Shown here: one piece after another, positions 23,152 to 34,466 of the stretch
Numbering within the stretch: the first letter of the stretch is position 1
How the letters are laid out: the number at the start of each line of letters is the position of its first letter
DNA from: Ascidia mentula
Lineage: Eukaryota; Chordata; Ascidiacea; Phlebobranchia; Ascidiidae
Direction of reading: 5' to 3'
Length of the DNA stretch: 64,000 bases
Assembly (NCBI GenBank): GCA_947561715.1
Contig: OX387200.1
Span: 8,000,501-8,064,500, forward strand
Made by a program: the position numbers and the translations under genes
The notes under the pieces: generated by a model
Database searches by the model: none
What the model saw: only the letters and a program-made list of their open reading frames with translations
What the model was told of the DNA's origin: nothing

Positions 23152-26100
23152 ATGTCGGGAGGGGATCCAAACGAAGAAATAGGTCCGGGAATCTCAGTTG
23201 ATGTCAATGTGAGATGCAGTTTTGTATTTTTCGTATTTGTAAAGGTTGCTTTGTTAATTTATATCCTGTATTTTAGCGAGAAAACCCAAATGCAGCTGAC
23301 GGTGTTTTTATTGGTGATATTCACAATCATTATTATCAAGCTCCACAAAGTAGTTCAAATAGTTGGGACATTGAAGAAAAAAGTAAGCAATATAACGACA
23401 TGAAATGGTGCTTGTTATTCAATCTTCTAGTCGCTCCACATACAAGCGACAACTCTTTGTCTGGGTAGTATGGGTACATAACACAGGAGTCGATGCGTGA
23501 AGCAGTGATTCCCAACCTTTTTGTGGTTGCGTACCACTTGGAGGTAAACAACATCGACACGTACCACCTAGTTGAGTGTTGCAAAGTAACCTAGGGCATG
23601 AAGTAACAAACATTTTTATATTACTTACGATTTTTTAAATTCGAACCATATCCGCAAATTACGAAAAGGTGCTCGCCTCCCATCTGAAATGCCGTCGCGG
23701 ACCACGGTTGGGAAACACTGACATATAGGCAAAAGCCAAAATCCTAATTTTTGTGCTTTTGGGTTAGTTTTGCTGTGGGGCTGATGGCGAAATTTTTAAC
23801 ATCCAGATATGTGTTTTTTTATCGAGTTTTGTATAAAAGTGGACATGGCAATGAAGTTTTCAAAAATTCCTTACTAACATGAGGTTTGAATTTGCAGAAA
23901 CAGAGCTCCAGCAAATACTGCGAGCAAAGGCTGAGATCATCGCCGGTCAAAACTCATACCAGCCGGTCGAACTAGAAATCTTTGAAATTCGTCAAGGTTG
24001 CGACACCCACGAAGAATTCGGAGAAAGCGGAATTTTTTCTTCATCTCGCATCAGAAGTCCAGTTTATTCGTTTGAGGTCGAGGTTTCAGATTTTTTTTCG
24101 GATGCTTTAGGGAACGCTGAAAACGAAGCATCCAAAACCGACCAAAGTCAAGAGTCACAACATGATTTTGTGAGAAAGCGTGGAAACGTTGTTGGCGTGA
24201 TTGGGTCGGCAGGAGTTGGGAAAACCACTCTCGGAAAAATGGTGGTCGCTCACCATCACGAGGTAGAAGGACATGAGAGCGACTACTTTATGTTCTACCT
24301 ACCTTGCAGAGATATTGATTTCAATGAAACCATGACTGTGTTTAAGTTTCTTGCACAATACTGTGTGCCAGATTGGGAGTTCTCACACAAAAGTAATTTG
24401 TCAATTCTCAGAAAGATTTCCAAATCTATTCACTCCTCATTGATTATTGACGGCTTGGATGAAGCTGGAATATTAAATTTTTCGAGGAATTTTCGCAAGA
24501 TGACGCTGGAAGCGGAAGGCACCGCTGATCGAATTCTAATGAATCTTCTAGCTGGTCATATTCTTCCCAATATGAAAAAGTTGATTACCTCCAGACCAGG
24601 AGTCTACCACATGTTGGAACCCAAGTACAAACCGCTCTTTACCGTGCGGGTGGTTGGTCTCACCGAGGAATCGCAGGGACAGCTGATCACAAGAGTTTGC
24701 AGAAACGACAGAACAGCCAGCAATCACGCAGTCAGGCTTCTCGAAGACAGTCCCACTGTCAGGGCTTTATGCTACAACCCTATGTTCTGCATCATGACAG
24801 TCCAGTGTATACAGAAACGCAGAACTGACGACAACACCCTGATCACCATCACCCAGGTTTTTGCGAGCGCTTTGGAAAACTGTGTGAGACACAAAGATGA
24901 GTATGTTCGTTTGGAGGAAGATGTGTTCGCTATGCTGAAGAACCTAAGTCGATTGGCTTCAGACGGAATCGAAAGGCGTCTCATCGCGTTTGATTACAGC
25001 GACATACAACGCTACAACGTGTCCGAACGTGCTCTAGAAACCTTCCTAAGCATCGGAGTTGATGTAGAAAGCCTTCAGGTGCGGGTGTTCGTCACTGACA
25101 AGAAATATTATTTCAGTCATTTGACTTGGCAGGAAAAGTTTGCAGCCTTATATCTCATGTACCTCAGCGACATGGATGAATTCATGCAGCTGGAACAGGA
25201 GTTTACTCACGATCGTTGGAGAGTGGTGACGAGATTCATGTTTGGCATCAGTCATCCAACTGTTGTTGAGAAATTGAAACGGCTTTTTCCAACTATGAAA
25301 CGTGGTGAAATCCGCTCGAAGTTGAATCGTCTTCGTCAATTATTTCTCACCGAAACCGCTGCCGATTTGTCCGCTGCATTTCAAATTTGCAACATTGCGA
25401 TTGAAGCAAATGACCAGGATATTCTCCTCCAAACAGTCCAGGTGCTTCCGGAAACGATCATTCTGGATGGAATCATCCAAGCTAGGGACATTGCATCTTT
25501 GTGTCACGTTCTACATAATACAGGAAGTTCCATTCCAATTGAATTCAACATATTTCCTCCCCAGTTTCAAGGCAACGGACTTTTTATTTTGGTGAATTAT
25601 TTCAACAAGACACACAGACAGGTGGGTAATCACACTGAGAAGTGTGTATATGCATTTACCAGGGAGATTTTTATCCTATAAACTTGCACCTAAGCGAAAA
25701 GTAGTATTTCTGGACCATAGGCATAATAGCGTTCGATGATACCTAGTTTCACCCCTTTTTTTCATTTCCAGATGCGACGAATCCGCGTCCAGAGAACAAA
25801 TATTGGCGATACAGAGGCAGATCAAATATCCAAGCAAGTCCCAGAACTTGAAGATCTACGGATTTGGAGAAGTCGAGTTACAAAATCTGCAATGTTAACT
25901 ATATTGGATGCAGTTTCAAGGCGCACACGACAGGTCTCGATTTGAAATTCACTTGCGTATCGATGTTTTGTGCAACAAATTACCTTATATGATATGTACT
26001 TGTTCGATATGATGCATCGTTTGTTTTTGAAATAAGTTATGTAACACATAATTATTATCATTTCTCCTTACGCAATATGCCCTTTGTGAGTTGCGTGTTG

Positions 26101-27376
26101 TTAAGCACTTCTTTGTCCTTAGTTATTTTGTCAAATGTACGTTCCAAACGTCCAAGACCATCAAAAATGTATGTTTTATTTGCAGCTTGACTGTCTGACG
26201 CTTACCGAAAACCCATTGAGTAAGGATGAGGTGGACAAACTGGCTACTTGCATGTCACGCATGAAATCCCTCAGAGCTGGTCATTGCAACATTACTGGCG
26301 AAAAAATGGAAATGTTTTCTCGAGCTATTGCAAGCCTACAACAACAGGTACGTCAGTTGAATAATGCAAATATATTCCTACTTTAACCACGTTTCCGCGG
26401 TAGCGTGCTGGCACATCCCTATTCATATAGTGTTTGTTAGGTGGGGTCCATTAATACAAACATACTATCACGTTTACGACTTTATCGGCAGTGTGTTCAC
26501 AACTTGTGTTGACTCAACATATTTTCGCTAAGATCCCAGAAATCAAGCTGAATGGAAATCCTCTTGGAACAAGCGGCGCTCTCCAACTATCCCGTTGTCT
26601 TCACAACATTGGCAAAATACGAGCAAACTCTTGTAAGATAGATGGCGAAGGAGGCGAGTACATATCTCAAGCGTTACTTGCTCAAAAAGGGAGGGTAAGC
26701 AAAACCACAATATAGTGCTGGTCTCAAACGTTCACTGTATGCTATAATCTTTTGCTTGTAGTTTTGCTAATCTTTTGCTTGTAGTTTTGCTTTTTATTGT
26801 AAGATTGTGGGCTATTTGCATATTTAAAGATAATGACGATTATGATATTAAATATGCATCAAATGTTAAACGCATGTCTTAAACTTTTTTGAAAAAGGGT
26901 TTGCTCACTTTCACACGACTAACAGCAGTAAAATAAATGTCTAATCTATAGTTATTGTAGATTAAGGTCTTGGATTTGCATGAAAACGAACTCGGGGATC
27001 GTGGAGCCATTGCACTTGCAAATGCACTCGAAAAAATAGATCAGCTGTTTGTCAAGGATTGTGGAATTTCTCCTGTCGGCGTGAAAGCTATTCAGGACAA
27101 GCTGGACGCCGGTGCTAATATGGTGAGGCTGCAGTAAATCACTTAGAGCTTCAGGAATTAGCTATAGAGTCAATATGGTATTTATAGTCACTATAAATAG
27201 TCACACCAAGCTGCACTGACGAGACCTTTTCGCAACAGTGGCCCTGTCTGTAGCTCACTATAACAAGTAACTCAAATTCCTATACATCAGAAAAATCATG
27301 CTTCAGTACCTACAGTTCAAATAATTTTTTTTTTTTTTTGCAGGTGTGCGAAGTACACGATCTTGATCGACAATAA
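23152..27376 (+). CDS. NLR copy D: NACHT-LRR receptor (intact, 8 exons, 855 aa)
   Basis: Exons 23152-23208, 23277-23382, 23898-25621, 25772-25933, 26186-26347, 26533-26694, 26961-27122 and 27344-27376 join with matching phases into 855 residues plus stop. Residues 1-54 come from two small exons unlike those of copy C and contain VFIGDIHNHYYQ, a possible amyloid/RHIM-like motif (speculative). NACHT: Walker A GSAGVGKTT at 157-165, Walker B LIIDGLDEAG near 236-245, LITSRP at 283-288. Four exons of exactly 162 nt, all phase 0, each encode a 54-residue LRR-region block. A terminal exon adds VCEVHDLDRQ and stop. AATAAA at 27500 fits a short 3' UTR. The protein should be a cytosolic sensor that oligomerises on nucleotide exchange (family knowledge). 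A hAT-like MITE sits in intron 2. Confidence 0.9.
23503..23720. mobile_element. hAT-like MITE in intron 2 of NLR D
   Basis: It begins CAGTGATTCCCAACC and ends GGTTGGGAAACACTG, terminal inverted repeats of the CAGTG...CACTG type common in non-autonomous hAT elements. Length is 218 bp with no coding capacity. Flanking 8-bp target duplications are not convincing. Confidence 0.6.
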
Positions 27377-27499
27377 CTTTGCTCGAGCATTAAGAATGTA
27401 TGCCTTATATGCAAACCAACGCTTTTATTTTTTTATAAACATATTTTTTCATCATTTAGCGTGTTCGTTATTCAGACGTACTGTATGTTATCAAAGAAA

Positions 27500-27505
27500 A
27501 ATAAA
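27500..27505 (+). terminator. Candidate polyadenylation signal of NLR D
   Basis: AATAAA lies 124 nt after the NLR D stop codon. It is the only good hexamer I noted close downstream. Confidence 0.45.
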
Positions 27506-28439
27506 TGTGAAAAAATTGCCACAAAACATGTTGAACTTAAATCCATGCTATCAACATAATGCTACATCTTTTACACGTACCTACGCAATGCAAATACTTT
27601 TGCAGCAACTTGGTAGTAGTCACAACCCTTTATCTTGTATCTGTAGCAAACATGTTTTCCTACTATGTGTTAATAAATACAAAATATCTAGTCGTCATTT
27701 TTGCTATGTGAAGTTCTATATAAAAAACTGAAGTAGTAACAAGCGTATAGCAATACGTAGTGACACGGGGAAAAGAATTTATGCAATGTAACATGTTCAT
27801 GCATGTATATTCTAATATCTATCTAAATTCTAAATCATGCTGTATATCGATTGTGGCTCAGTGTACAAAGTATAGCTTGTTGGTTTTAAGCCATATATGC
27901 AAACGTCTTCTAGCAAACCGGAAAGACGGTTGGAAAGTATTTCCTTGTGCAAAGCTGGTATTCCCGGCTTCGAAGCTTCTCCAGTCACATAATTTCGTGA
28001 CAACGACGCACATCGAACGAGCTCAACGGTCACGCTTGACTAACTATCCAACCATGTTGGTTTTAGCGCGGGTGACTGTTGCAGTTGCAGTGGTTTCGTT
28101 TTAGAGGTGTAGTGTCTTATTTTGTATGCGATTGGGCGTGCTATCCACGTCTGACAAGTCCACGTGATGGATCAAAATTATCTTTCACAATGCACAAATA
28201 GTTACAGCGGTAGGCAGACAGGAATGTGCAATTGGTAGAATTTATACTTTTTTTATTCTAGTGTTTATCATACACGTTTCTTTCTATTTTGAGGTATGAT
28301 ATAAACTATCTTGCAGTAAAACGTACTGAGTTTGGATCATGGTAAATCATTAACATTGCTGCCTATAATAACCCTTCGCCACTGACTGGAACTTATTTAC
28401 TTCCTTGTGGAAAAGTGATGGTTGGATAAAATAGCAGAA
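27506..28439. other. Intergenic region between NLR D and the kinase gene
   Basis: About 930 bp holding two plus-strand ORFs of 114 to 122 codons with no recognisable domain, low-complexity composition and no splice context. I see no gene. Confidence 0.5.
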
Positions 28440-31400
28440 ATGGAAATTTCAAGTGATGGAAACGAGGTTAGAAATTACATTTTTAATACTGTGTGCATTG
28501 GTTTTTACGAAACTGTGTTTCCCTTTTTGAGCTTTGCACGCTTTAATTTGCCATCTGGCTATACTAATGGCAGCAGTTAATTTAGCAACAAAATTAAACG
28601 ATGTCAAACCGCAGTCTTATTAAGCATTTTTTTGTCTATGATCGTAAACCTGTTGTAAGTAATGCGCAACGGGCCCTATTCTTGCAAATGGACGTGGCGT
28701 TTGTTTGGTATGGAGAGTTTTGGTCGCCAGACATTCCACCATTACTAATGGCGACTGGCGAGACAGCTGGCTTTAGCTTACCGGCCGACTGTAAACTTAG
28801 CAAGTTCGGTCTTTAGTTGCGGCGTTGCATTGGGTGGTAATATTTTCAAAACAACGATAAAACTACATATGGCGTGTTGTTCAACGCAAGACTTACCCAT
28901 TTTGATTTCGTTAAAGGCAGTGAAGGACAAATACAAATTTTCCTCGTTGGTTATCGAGTATAACATCAACCAGTTTATGACAAAAAATGGAAAGAGGGAC
29001 TATCTTGGTTGTGGATCGTTTGGGGCGGTGCGTCGTTGTTCACACGAAAATATTGGAGTGATTGTGGTCAAGTGCTTTAGGCTGACAGGAACTAAAGAGC
29101 AACAGAAAAAACTTTTGAAGAGGTTTGTTTTCTTATGAGTTATAGTACATTCCACAATTGTGAATCATACAAAAACGTGCATGACACTAAACTATTTTTG
29201 ACCATATAACTATTATTATAACTTATATAACATATAACATTCTTAGAGCTCCAAAAGGAGTAAAAGACGATCACACCAGTATAAGATCTTTATTAAAGAA
29301 ATTTTAATTTCGCCTAAGGAATGTTATATTGAGTTGTAAAGACAGATCAGTCGGTTACCTACCTGCAAAGGCTGATTCCTGCAGTCAAATTTCTGACGTT
29401 TTTTTCTATTATATAACATATATGAACTATTTTTCTTTTTATACAGTGTATTTAGAGAAGCGAATATTCTTGCATCTCTACACCACGACAACATCGTCCA
29501 AATGCTCGGCATCGTCCGCTGGGATCCTTGCATCGGCATTGTGATGGAGTATGTTGAAGGAGGGACCTTGAGCGACCTTCTTTTTAACAAGGATATCAAG
29601 GAGATTGCATGGCCTGTGCTCCTACGCATTTTCCACCACATTGTTTCGGTGCTTGAGTTGTTGCACAATTACAGTTTTAAGAAAGAGGTCTGCCACGGTG
29701 ACTTGAAGACGGAAAACGTCCTTCTGACCCGCGACTTGTCGGCCAAAGTGGCTGACTTCGGTTCGGCCAATATCGTCAAAGCAACCGGTGCGTCAGCGAT
29801 GTCTTACGAGCTTGCGCCCACTACCCAACACACCCAGTGGTATGCCGCCCCTGAGCTGCTGGCTGATGTGTCCAGGGAAAGAACCCCCGCCATGGATATG
29901 TACAGGTGACATTAAAATTTGGTCGTTTGCAACATAACAATTTTAACTTCATACGATGCATTTCTATTCAAAAATGCAGAACTGTCGTAAATGGATAATA
30001 ATGTTTCTATCTCGTTAGTGGCGACATACCAACTTATCATATGAAAACCCAAATTAACGTTACGTTGTTGCAGTTTGGCGATGATTATGTTTGAAATGGC
30101 GGCCCGACGCCAAGTTTACCACGGAGCCAACGCGCCCTACTACATTATCATCAACGGGATCCAATGTGGTATTTTGCGACCCGAACTTTCATGGCTGAAC
30201 GATGTTCAGATAACGGCATCTCAAAACACGGTCGACAGTCAGATTTTTCACTTCCTATACGAGCAGATGATCCTATGCTGGGACAAAAACCCAACGATTC
30301 GTGCCACAAGTGGACAACGTAAGATATTTTAGTTACATGCCTATCTTCCACGTTCCCACACACTAAAGATTTTGTGATTTTCAAAGTGCCTGTAAAATTG
30401 CGTTGGCTTGCTAAGGGTTCGGTCTTAGAGTAATACTGCAAAAGCGGGGTGTAGAATCTTTAGTCATCTGTAGGCAAACTGTGCTTCCAATTATTCAGTT
30501 CATTCGTGTGCCTATAGAATTAATAATCAACCAGGTCATACAGACACAGGTCGACCTTTGTTGGAATGTTTGTGTTTTTCGCCGATGTTACGACACATAT
30601 TGCTTGCTGCTTGCACAGCAGTGTTTTTCGTTACATGCACGTCTTGACGGGTTCTAAAACGTTTTGCAGTCTTTGCACTCTCAAAGGATTTGCTAAAAAA
30701 GTGCGACGGCTCAAAGATGTTCCTTGAGCGCAAAAAGCTGTGGAAGCAGATGCAGAGTTTGAAAGGTCGCGACAAGACAGACGACGATGACGAAGAAAAA
30801 ATTCCACAAACTGAAATTTGCCTGAATGAGTTTTCGTATCCCTTCCTTTCGGCAGGCTCCCAGAGTAAGTCGATTGGTTGCGTGTGACCTTGAAATTTGT
30901 CTCTTACATTTGCTATGTTTTGTGGCACAGCTGCTCTTTCGCCGACGTCCAATAAAAGCCGGTCCATAAAACCCGAACACCTGTCAGGTATCTCCGTGCC
31001 GAAGAATGCGAAAGAAGAGGAGAAATATGCGAGTATGCGAGCCATTTATAAAAGAAATAAAACGGCAAACATTCCCCACCAAAAATAAAACACATTTCCA
31101 ATTAATTTATTGGTAATTTGATGCTTAGTTCATAAACATACTGTAAAACTTCTTGACATACTTGCATATGTTCATGACGCGTATTTTCTGAAAGCCACTT
31201 TATCAGCCCAAATGCGTCAATACGTCCGCTTTGCTTTTCAGCGACGATCAGAGATTGCCTGAACCAGTTGGAAAACGACGAAGACTTCGAAAGAATTTTG
31301 AAAATCAGTGAAGCCGTCAGTCTGCGTCTACGTGTTCACCTCCCAATTCGACTGCATGACGAGATCGCACACAAGTGCCTGGAAGTAGCAGCCGCACTTG

Positions 31401-34400
31401 CACAAAAAGTTTACTATGAGCGAGCTTGCGAGTTCATCGAGTTCGGGTTTGCGATGTACAACGGTATTTCCAAAAACGGTGAGAAGCGGATCGAGTTTAC
31501 CATGAACGGTTTCGCGGTGTGCCACTATATGGCAAAGACGGGCATCAAGTACCTTAAGGAGGAATTCACGCGCAGCCACGTCTTCCCTCTCACACAGCAG
31601 GTCCTCGCCCGATTCGACGAAATCCAGTATGCCGAGCTCGACGATGTTTTGCTGGCCAGAGTGCAGTGCTGGGTACGGTGCTTAGTGATCTGGCTGAAGT
31701 ACGACGACTTAAACTTGGCAACGGTCGCCGCCAGAGAAGTGATCATGGCTCTGCTGGAGGGTTATGACGAGGACGAGAGGCTCGGTACAGATATCACCGT
31801 CAAGGCGTTGTTGGAGAAGCTTGATAGAAAGTTGGTCAAATACGGCGCCCGCCAGTTTTTCCGCGACGCCTTGCTTGGTTATCAGGATACAGCTCAAGAT
31901 ACAGCGCTACTGAAAGCAAAGATTGCCTCAATTAATGCAAAGCTGCAAAAAGTACAACACTTGGATGAGGAGAAGATAGAAGAAATTCTGCTGGCACAAC
32001 GTAAGTTTTCTTCATAGCAATGAAAATTTTGGATACATTTTTTGTTGCTTTGGTTCCTTCTGAAAATAAATTATTTTTTCAGAAGAAGAATCAACACAAA
32101 CTCGGCGCCCGAAACCAACTTTGGAAAGGGTAGGAAAGCTTCACTGACCAAGAAAAACTTGTGCAGGGTCACAAAACACAATTTGGCTTAGATCAAGCGT
32201 TTGACAGTAAAAGAGAAAATAGCAGTTAATCATACTGAATCGAATCCCCTTATCTATGATGGCATTACACACTGCCTTCATTTACATTATTTTCCTTTTC
32301 CTCCAGTATAAAATACCAAACCTCAGTGAAGATATGCAGATGGCGGCAGCAATCCAGGCTTCCCTCCAGCAATCGGAACGAGAGAAATACCTGAAGGACA
32401 TCATTGCTGGTGTCCCACGCGGAGATACGACTCCCACCGAAGAGCAGCATCTTCTAAAGTGTACGTTATTTTTCAAATTAACGTTAATCCAGGAACATAA
32501 CTGACGGTTTTGTAATTCTTCAATGCAAACAAAATAGCCAATGCAATAGTCGAGAACACTGAAAATGATTGTACTACAACAATTGAAACGTCTGAAGCAT
32601 GGAATTCTCGACTCATTGGCTATTTTGTTTGTATTGAATTAATCTAAATTTACAGCAAACAAGATTGAAAACATTTTTTGCGGCATACAAAAAATATGCT
32701 TTTATTTCAGGCTCCCTTGTAACGAACTCGTGCCTACATGGGATCTTTTTCTAAACTGCTTGTTAGATGAAAAAAAAACTTACAATAAGAAATATGCGTG
32801 TCACGTTACTTGTATAACGCTTCAACATTTTCCCTTTAGTTTTTGATGAAGTTGAAAGACGACCGGAGGAAACAGACCAGACGTCACAGGCCACAGTTGA
32901 GGTACAAAATAGTTAATTCCTGTTAATCTTGAAATATCTATGCATATCCACCCTTGATAATGTTCCATCGTTATTATATATTAACTGAAACTGAACTTTT
33001 GGGATTTCAGCAGGATCTCTCTAGCTTGTCGGACGACGAAATGTTGAAACGCGCGATCGCAGAATCGTTACGACTCAACCAGCCATCACCCCACAAAGGG
33101 GTGGAACTGGTTGAAGCGCCTTCCAACCAAACTCAAGGTAAGTAATTGTTTTGTGAACTGTATGTCCAAGCATCGATTTATAGCCTTTACTCTTTCAAAT
33201 GCGTTTTCGGGCAGTCGGCTCGAGAAAAATAGGGACTAAATTAGGATTCTATTGTGACACTCTTTATGCTTATGAAAAACATATCTAGCGAAAGCGGATG
33301 GATCGGATTGTGTCAAGTTCTGTGACCAAACGCCAATATTTCAACACTGGTTTGAATTCCCAATAATCATCGGCTAGGACCAAAATATGTGCAGTTATCT
33401 GTATAAAGCCTTTTCATTTTTCAGTTTCTGGGGTGGTTGAATCGAACGAAACATCAGAAGACCTCGTCACAGACTTACCTCCGTCACGGGAACTCGTTCA
33501 GGTACAAAATAAGTCGACCCAAGCACAAAAAACTTGCAATCCCTCGACATATTATTGTGTAAACCGTCTTTTTAACCTCACTGAAGTAAAAAGTGGGTGA
33601 TGCAAGTATAGGCTTAATGCCTGGGCTAAGGTGTGATATCCAAGAAAGGACCTGCGCAGTGGGGAGATCATGCCATTGAATGAAACATTACTGCGCTTAC
33701 TGTAGTAATGTCGTAACGGTACAAACTAAAAAAGTATCACTTTTAAGGGGGAACAAACCCGATTCACAGCGGAAGAGGAGGAGGAATTGACGAAACGCGC
33801 CATCGATGAATCGTTGCGAATCAGTCAACTTTTTCCGAACCCTGAAACGTTAAAATCGGTTGAAATGCCAGGTAAAAAAAAATGCGTGAAATAGCCTAAT
33901 ACTAACCAATGTTGTAGGCGTAGGCATCAATTTGTTGGTCGTTAGGTGGAAATACAATTATATGTTACATTTTTAGAGAATGCACTGCTGGCTGGCGACT
34001 CAGGAAACACATCGGATGGCGTGCACCAAAAGGTGGTAAATTTATTATCTAACATCGATAGCTTCTTGTATGAGTTTGGCAAAAGGCATCTTTGCAAAAA
34101 AGGATTAGTCCGGGTCCACACTCACGCTTTGCGCCGGCGGATTCTTTGTTTGTTTCAATGTCCCGAGCGTACGCCCGCACGCCGCCGTATAATGAAACAA
34201 ACAAAGAATCCGCCGGCGCAAAGCGTGAGTGTGGACCCGGCCTCAGTTTTTTTCATCAGATGAAGTAAATTTAACAATTTGTGTTTTTCTATTTTTCATT
34301 TCCTGTGTTACTTTTATAGACTGAAGATCAAGAAACTCTGCTTGTCGCCAAAGAAGTCGTTGAGCACTTAGTTAAGATGGTTGGTACTGATGTAACGGAT

Positions 34401-34466
34401 CACGAAGATTCAAGTCGCAACCTACCACTTGTTTCCCACCCAAACGGTGTATTTACTTCACCTTGA
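28440..34466 (+). CDS. RIP-like protein kinase with helical region and three ubiquitin-interacting motifs
   Basis: Exons: 28440-28466 (tentative start), 28917-29122, 29447-29905, 30074-30318, 30670-30864, 30931-30987, 31242-32000, 32083-32129, 32307-32460, 32840-32901, 33011-33137, 33425-33501, 33748-33871, 33977-34032, 34320-34466. The frame closes over 913 residues. Kinase domain, about residues 38-310: glycine loop YLGCGSFGAV, lysine in VVVKCF, catalytic loop CHGDLKTENVLL, ADFGSANI, YAAPELL. It looks like the tyrosine-kinase-like/RIP group; the HRD arginine is Gly. Residues about 396-650 are all-helical and unassigned. Three UIMs follow: SEDMQMAAAIQASLQQSE, DDEMLKRAIAESLRL and EEEELTKRAIDESLRIS. 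UIMs bind ubiquitin, so the protein may act at ubiquitinated signalling complexes. The first exon and its acceptor are the weakest part of the model. Confidence 0.82.
32521..32636. repeat. Intronic inverted repeat (about 32 to 36 bp arms) in the kinase gene
   Basis: CAATGCAAACAAAATAGCCA (32521-32540) and the bases to 32556 pair with 32605-32636, which reads TGGCTATTTTGTTTGTATTG at its end. One arm has a 4-base insertion. The spacer is about 48 bp. It is probably a small foldback or MITE. Confidence 0.8.
34110..34240. repeat. Perfect 48-bp GC-rich inverted repeat with 35-nt loop, intronic
   Basis: 34110-34157 is matched base for base by the reverse complement of 34193-34240. The outer ends are CCGGGTCCACACTCACGC and GCGTGAGTGTGGACCCGG. 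The loop 34158-34192 includes the palindrome GCGTACGC. It sits in the last intron of the kinase gene (34033-34319) and is much GC-richer than its surroundings. Confidence 0.95.

Noticed and set aside
27363..28104. Two plus-strand ORFs of 122 and 114 codons after NLR D
   Set aside because: No domain, no coding composition; the first overlaps the NLR D stop in another frame and lies over its 3' end.
28601..28816. Plus-strand ORF before the kinase
   Set aside because: Falls inside the tentative first intron of the kinase gene and shows no domain; could be 5' UTR sequence instead.
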